DNA from: Trichoplusia ni
Taxonomy: Eukaryota; Arthropoda; Insecta; Lepidoptera; Noctuidae
Reading direction: 5' to 3'
Assembly: GCF_003590095.1 (NCBI RefSeq)
Contig: NC_039482.1
Span: 5,783,657 to 5,847,656, forward strand
Length of the DNA stretch: 64,000 nucleotides
The translations under genes and the position numbers were made by a program. This document shows, piece after piece, positions 61,716 through 64,000 of the stretch. Each line of letters opens with the position of its first letter. The stretch's first letter is position 1. Under the pieces are notes generated by a model. The model was not told the origin of the DNA. It saw nothing but the letters and a program-made list of their open reading frames with translations, and did not search any database.

Positions 61716-61790
61716 TGCCTGGGTTGGGATCGAACCTGCAACCTGTGCAGATCAATCCATGCATAGAACCGCGAGGCCACCACGACATTA
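61716..61790 (-). mobile_element. tRNA-like SINE head
   Basis: Minus strand: GTGGTGGCCTCGCGGTTC (A-box-like) and GCAGGTTCGATCCCAACCC (B box), about 40 bases apart. The body to the left does not match the other families. It does not fold into a clean tRNA, so it is a SINE head rather than a tRNA gene. Confidence 0.5.
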
Positions 61791-62048
61791 CTACCGGTGA
61801 CTCTACTTTTATTTAATTTTAATAAAAAAGTCCACGTAACTTTGAATCTTTATCAATTAAAAGCTGAAATTAAGAATGTTAATTAGAGTATTTAACATGT
61901 AAACGTCACATAACACTAAGTTAGGCTGTGTACCAACCGCCGCGGGCTAACTCCGCTCATTATCAACTTGTAACCTTTTAATACGGCCGTTAATTCCGTT
62001 ATGTTGGTCACCTTGTCTGTATTCCGTCTAATGCAGTAATAAACATTC

Positions 62049-62138
62049 CAGGGAGCATACCACGACCTCTGGAAGTACTGTTGTAGGTGTGGAAGAGAGA
62101 TGCCGCTCTACGTAATATAGCGCTGTCTCCCTTACACC
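62049..62138. repeat. Palindrome family P copy
   Basis: GGTGTGGAAGAGAGATGCCG (from 62086) pairs with CGCTGTCTCCCTTACACC (to 62138). The left outer arm CAGGGAGCATACCACG is seen at 62049; the right outer arm has decayed. Confidence 0.55.
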
Positions 62139-62495
62139 AATGCAGGCGACATGATTGCTTAGAGTTGAACTTAGTTGATTAATTTTAGTGTTAAGGAATG
62201 CAGTAATTTTCGTTAGTTGATGTTGTGATTGTGATTTTATACTGAGTTTGAATTGACATCAAGAAATTACAAAAAAATAAGTCAATGCACAAGCCGCATA
62301 AACTATGGAGGTGTTGTGTTAAGTTTGCATATTAAAAAAAATCACTTCTAAAGAAATTCTAAAAGAGAGAATTCTCTCTCGTCAAACCAGATTAGATCAG
62401 TACTCCATATCAAAGTTGTTTAAAAAGAACATCACTCATATTTTCTCTTTCATATCTAAAATCAATAATCAATTGCATCCTTAGATGCAAGGAAC

Positions 62496-62534
62496 GTCAA
62501 GTCAAGTCAAGACATCAAGACATCAAGACGTCAA
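62496..62534. repeat. Compound short tandem repeat
   Basis: Three GTCAA units (62496-62510) run into three GACATCAA-like 8-bp units (62511-62534). Confidence 0.8.
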
Positions 62535-63870
62535 TTCAAATCACAACAGGCAAGAATTTCAAAAGAACTGTATTATCAATACAATTTACAAAAATTCGAG
62601 CATTTATCACTCTCTTATATCCTTTAACGCATTCACTTTATTATACAAATTCATCTTTACCCATACTTGTAGCAAACAGGATCTCACCAACTTTCTACAC
62701 AAAGTCATTTCTTATTAAACCGCCGAAGAATCTAACAATGTGACGATAATATGCAAAAAACGTCAACAAGATAGACTGCGACAAACTAGGAAATACTGGT
62801 GACACGCGACGTGAGAGTGTGTGAGTGTCTGTGTGTTGGTGTGTGTATGGGTAACAGCTGATCGGTGATTTCTTTATGTAGAGGGAGGTGTGTGATTTTT
62901 GCTGTTTTTAGTCTACAGTTTGTAACTATATTAATGCTTTGATGAATATAAGTGCTGAAGTTCAATGGAAGAATATTGCTGAAATTAAAATGCCAGTTTT
63001 GAGGTAATCTACTTAACAAGATATACAGAAAAGAATTTGATGAATTTCCTCTTTGCGTTAGTTCGCACTCATTAATTGGCTTTTCTCAGATATTTTAGGA
63101 TTTATGCCCATCAGTGTGACATCTTCAGGCTAAAACATATTATTATTATTATTTTACTAACATAACATTTTACGATATTATTTTAAACTAGATAGCAAAT
63201 GAAAATGATTCTATAAACTTTTAACACAACATAACATGTCGCATTGTCCCGATCACATAGACCTTTGAGTTTACCCTAATAGCATAGCAATACCTACAAT
63301 CCATTGCAGCAATACCAAATAGCTAGCGTACAATTGTAAGTAGTATAACACTACTCATCTAGGCTACCGAAGGCTTGTATTCGGTAGATTAAGTGAGGAA
63401 GTGTTGACCTTATCAATAAGGCTTGCAAAACAAACTTAAAATACATAGCAACTAAATGCAACCTTGTAATATTAAATTATAGGTTGTAGTTTGTAATTCT
63501 GCTTGTTATATTGCAATAGATATGTTTGGCTCTGATACAATTTGGCTTGTACTTTACAAACAATAATACATACTGCTATCGTACTTTACGTCCATTGATT
63601 TCAAACTAGTTGTTGTAAATTTATCCCACGGGCCCATAAAATCGAACGATAAAAACTACTATGTATTAATCTAAGTTAAAAACTATCTGTGTTCCAAATT
63701 TCGTCCAAATAAGTTCCGTAGTTTTTGAGAAAGAGTAACAAACATGCATTGATCAAAATACAAACTTTGACATTCATAATATAAACAAACCAAACCTAAA
63801 CAAACCATAATAAAAGTAACAACTATTATTAATATTATACAATTATTATTTATGGCAATATTAATTTGTC

Positions 63871-63955
63871 TGAATTGCTATTCTGCCCTCTTCCTCTCTC
63901 CTATATTTTTTGCGTGCCCAACAGGGTACAATCTCTGTAACATATGGAATGCAAT
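63871..63955 (-). repeat. Dispersed repeat, pair with 51.1 kb
   Basis: TTGCTATTCTGCCCTCTTCC, ATTTTTTGCGTGCCCAAC and TAACATATGGAATGC match the copy at 51.1 kb in order and orientation. Confidence 0.45.
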
Positions 63956-64000
63956 AAATGATTGAGTATTGACATAGTTTATAGACAAAGTTTCTAGTAA

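Larger units (their letters stand above)
62140..64000. other. AT-rich noncoding right end
   Basis: A short tandem repeat, a GTGTGAGTGTCTGTG-like run at 62811-62850 and the dispersed repeat at 63.9 kb. No exon seen. Confidence 0.5.

Overview
The window is AT-rich eukaryotic DNA from a moth or butterfly (Lepidoptera), probably a noctuoid moth. The evidence is the repeat set: a 5S rRNA-derived SINE like HaSE3 of Helicoverpa, tRNA-derived SINEs with lepidopteran body sequences, non-autonomous Helitrons of the kind called Lep1, and RTE/CR1-like LINE 3' ends. There is no operon structure, rRNA, intact tRNA or CRISPR, and almost every open frame is short and consistent with chance at this base composition.

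One gene can be supported, on the minus strand. Positions 31325-31229 form an exon with a good acceptor, 7 bases of 5'UTR, a 30-codon signal-peptide-like start and a strong GTAAG donor, so this is the first coding exon of a secreted or membrane protein. Its remaining coding exons lie mostly beyond the left end of the window. Three further minus-strand sites at 59928, 44604 and 14604 have a pyrimidine-rich tract and CAG/ACAG followed directly by GTAAG. This is the architecture of recursive (ratchet) splice sites or recursive-splice microexons in very long introns. With the coding exon they are spaced about 15.3, 13.3 and 16.6 kb apart. The site at 14604 opens a 33-nt in-frame microexon that ends in a perfect GTAAGT donor. 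A GC-rich candidate 5' exon ends at 50540. The window therefore appears to be the 5' intronic part of a very large gene.

The rest is intronic or intergenic DNA with mobile-element debris. Left part (1-14.5 kb): SINE copies at 7.8, 8.2 and 12.3 kb, a Helitron at 9.7 kb and the first foldback element at 13.1 kb. Middle (15-31 kb): a TGACAG tandem array, a second perfect-hairpin foldback element, a Helitron, LINE remnants at 19, 24 and 26 kb, and hairpin-family copies. Right part (31-64 kb): more hairpin copies, a TIR element, a 5S SINE with target-site duplication, a tRNA SINE with target-site duplication, a SINE nested in a SINE at 55 kb, three Helitrons and a third foldback element.

Two dispersed structures are the best candidates for something little described. 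The first is a foldback element present three times with 12-16 bp target-site duplications, one copy being a perfect 84-bp-arm hairpin. The second is a family of at least six short palindromes with a central stem (GTGGAAGCGAGA...TCTCGCTTCCAC) and outer arms reading TACCAC...GTGGTA.
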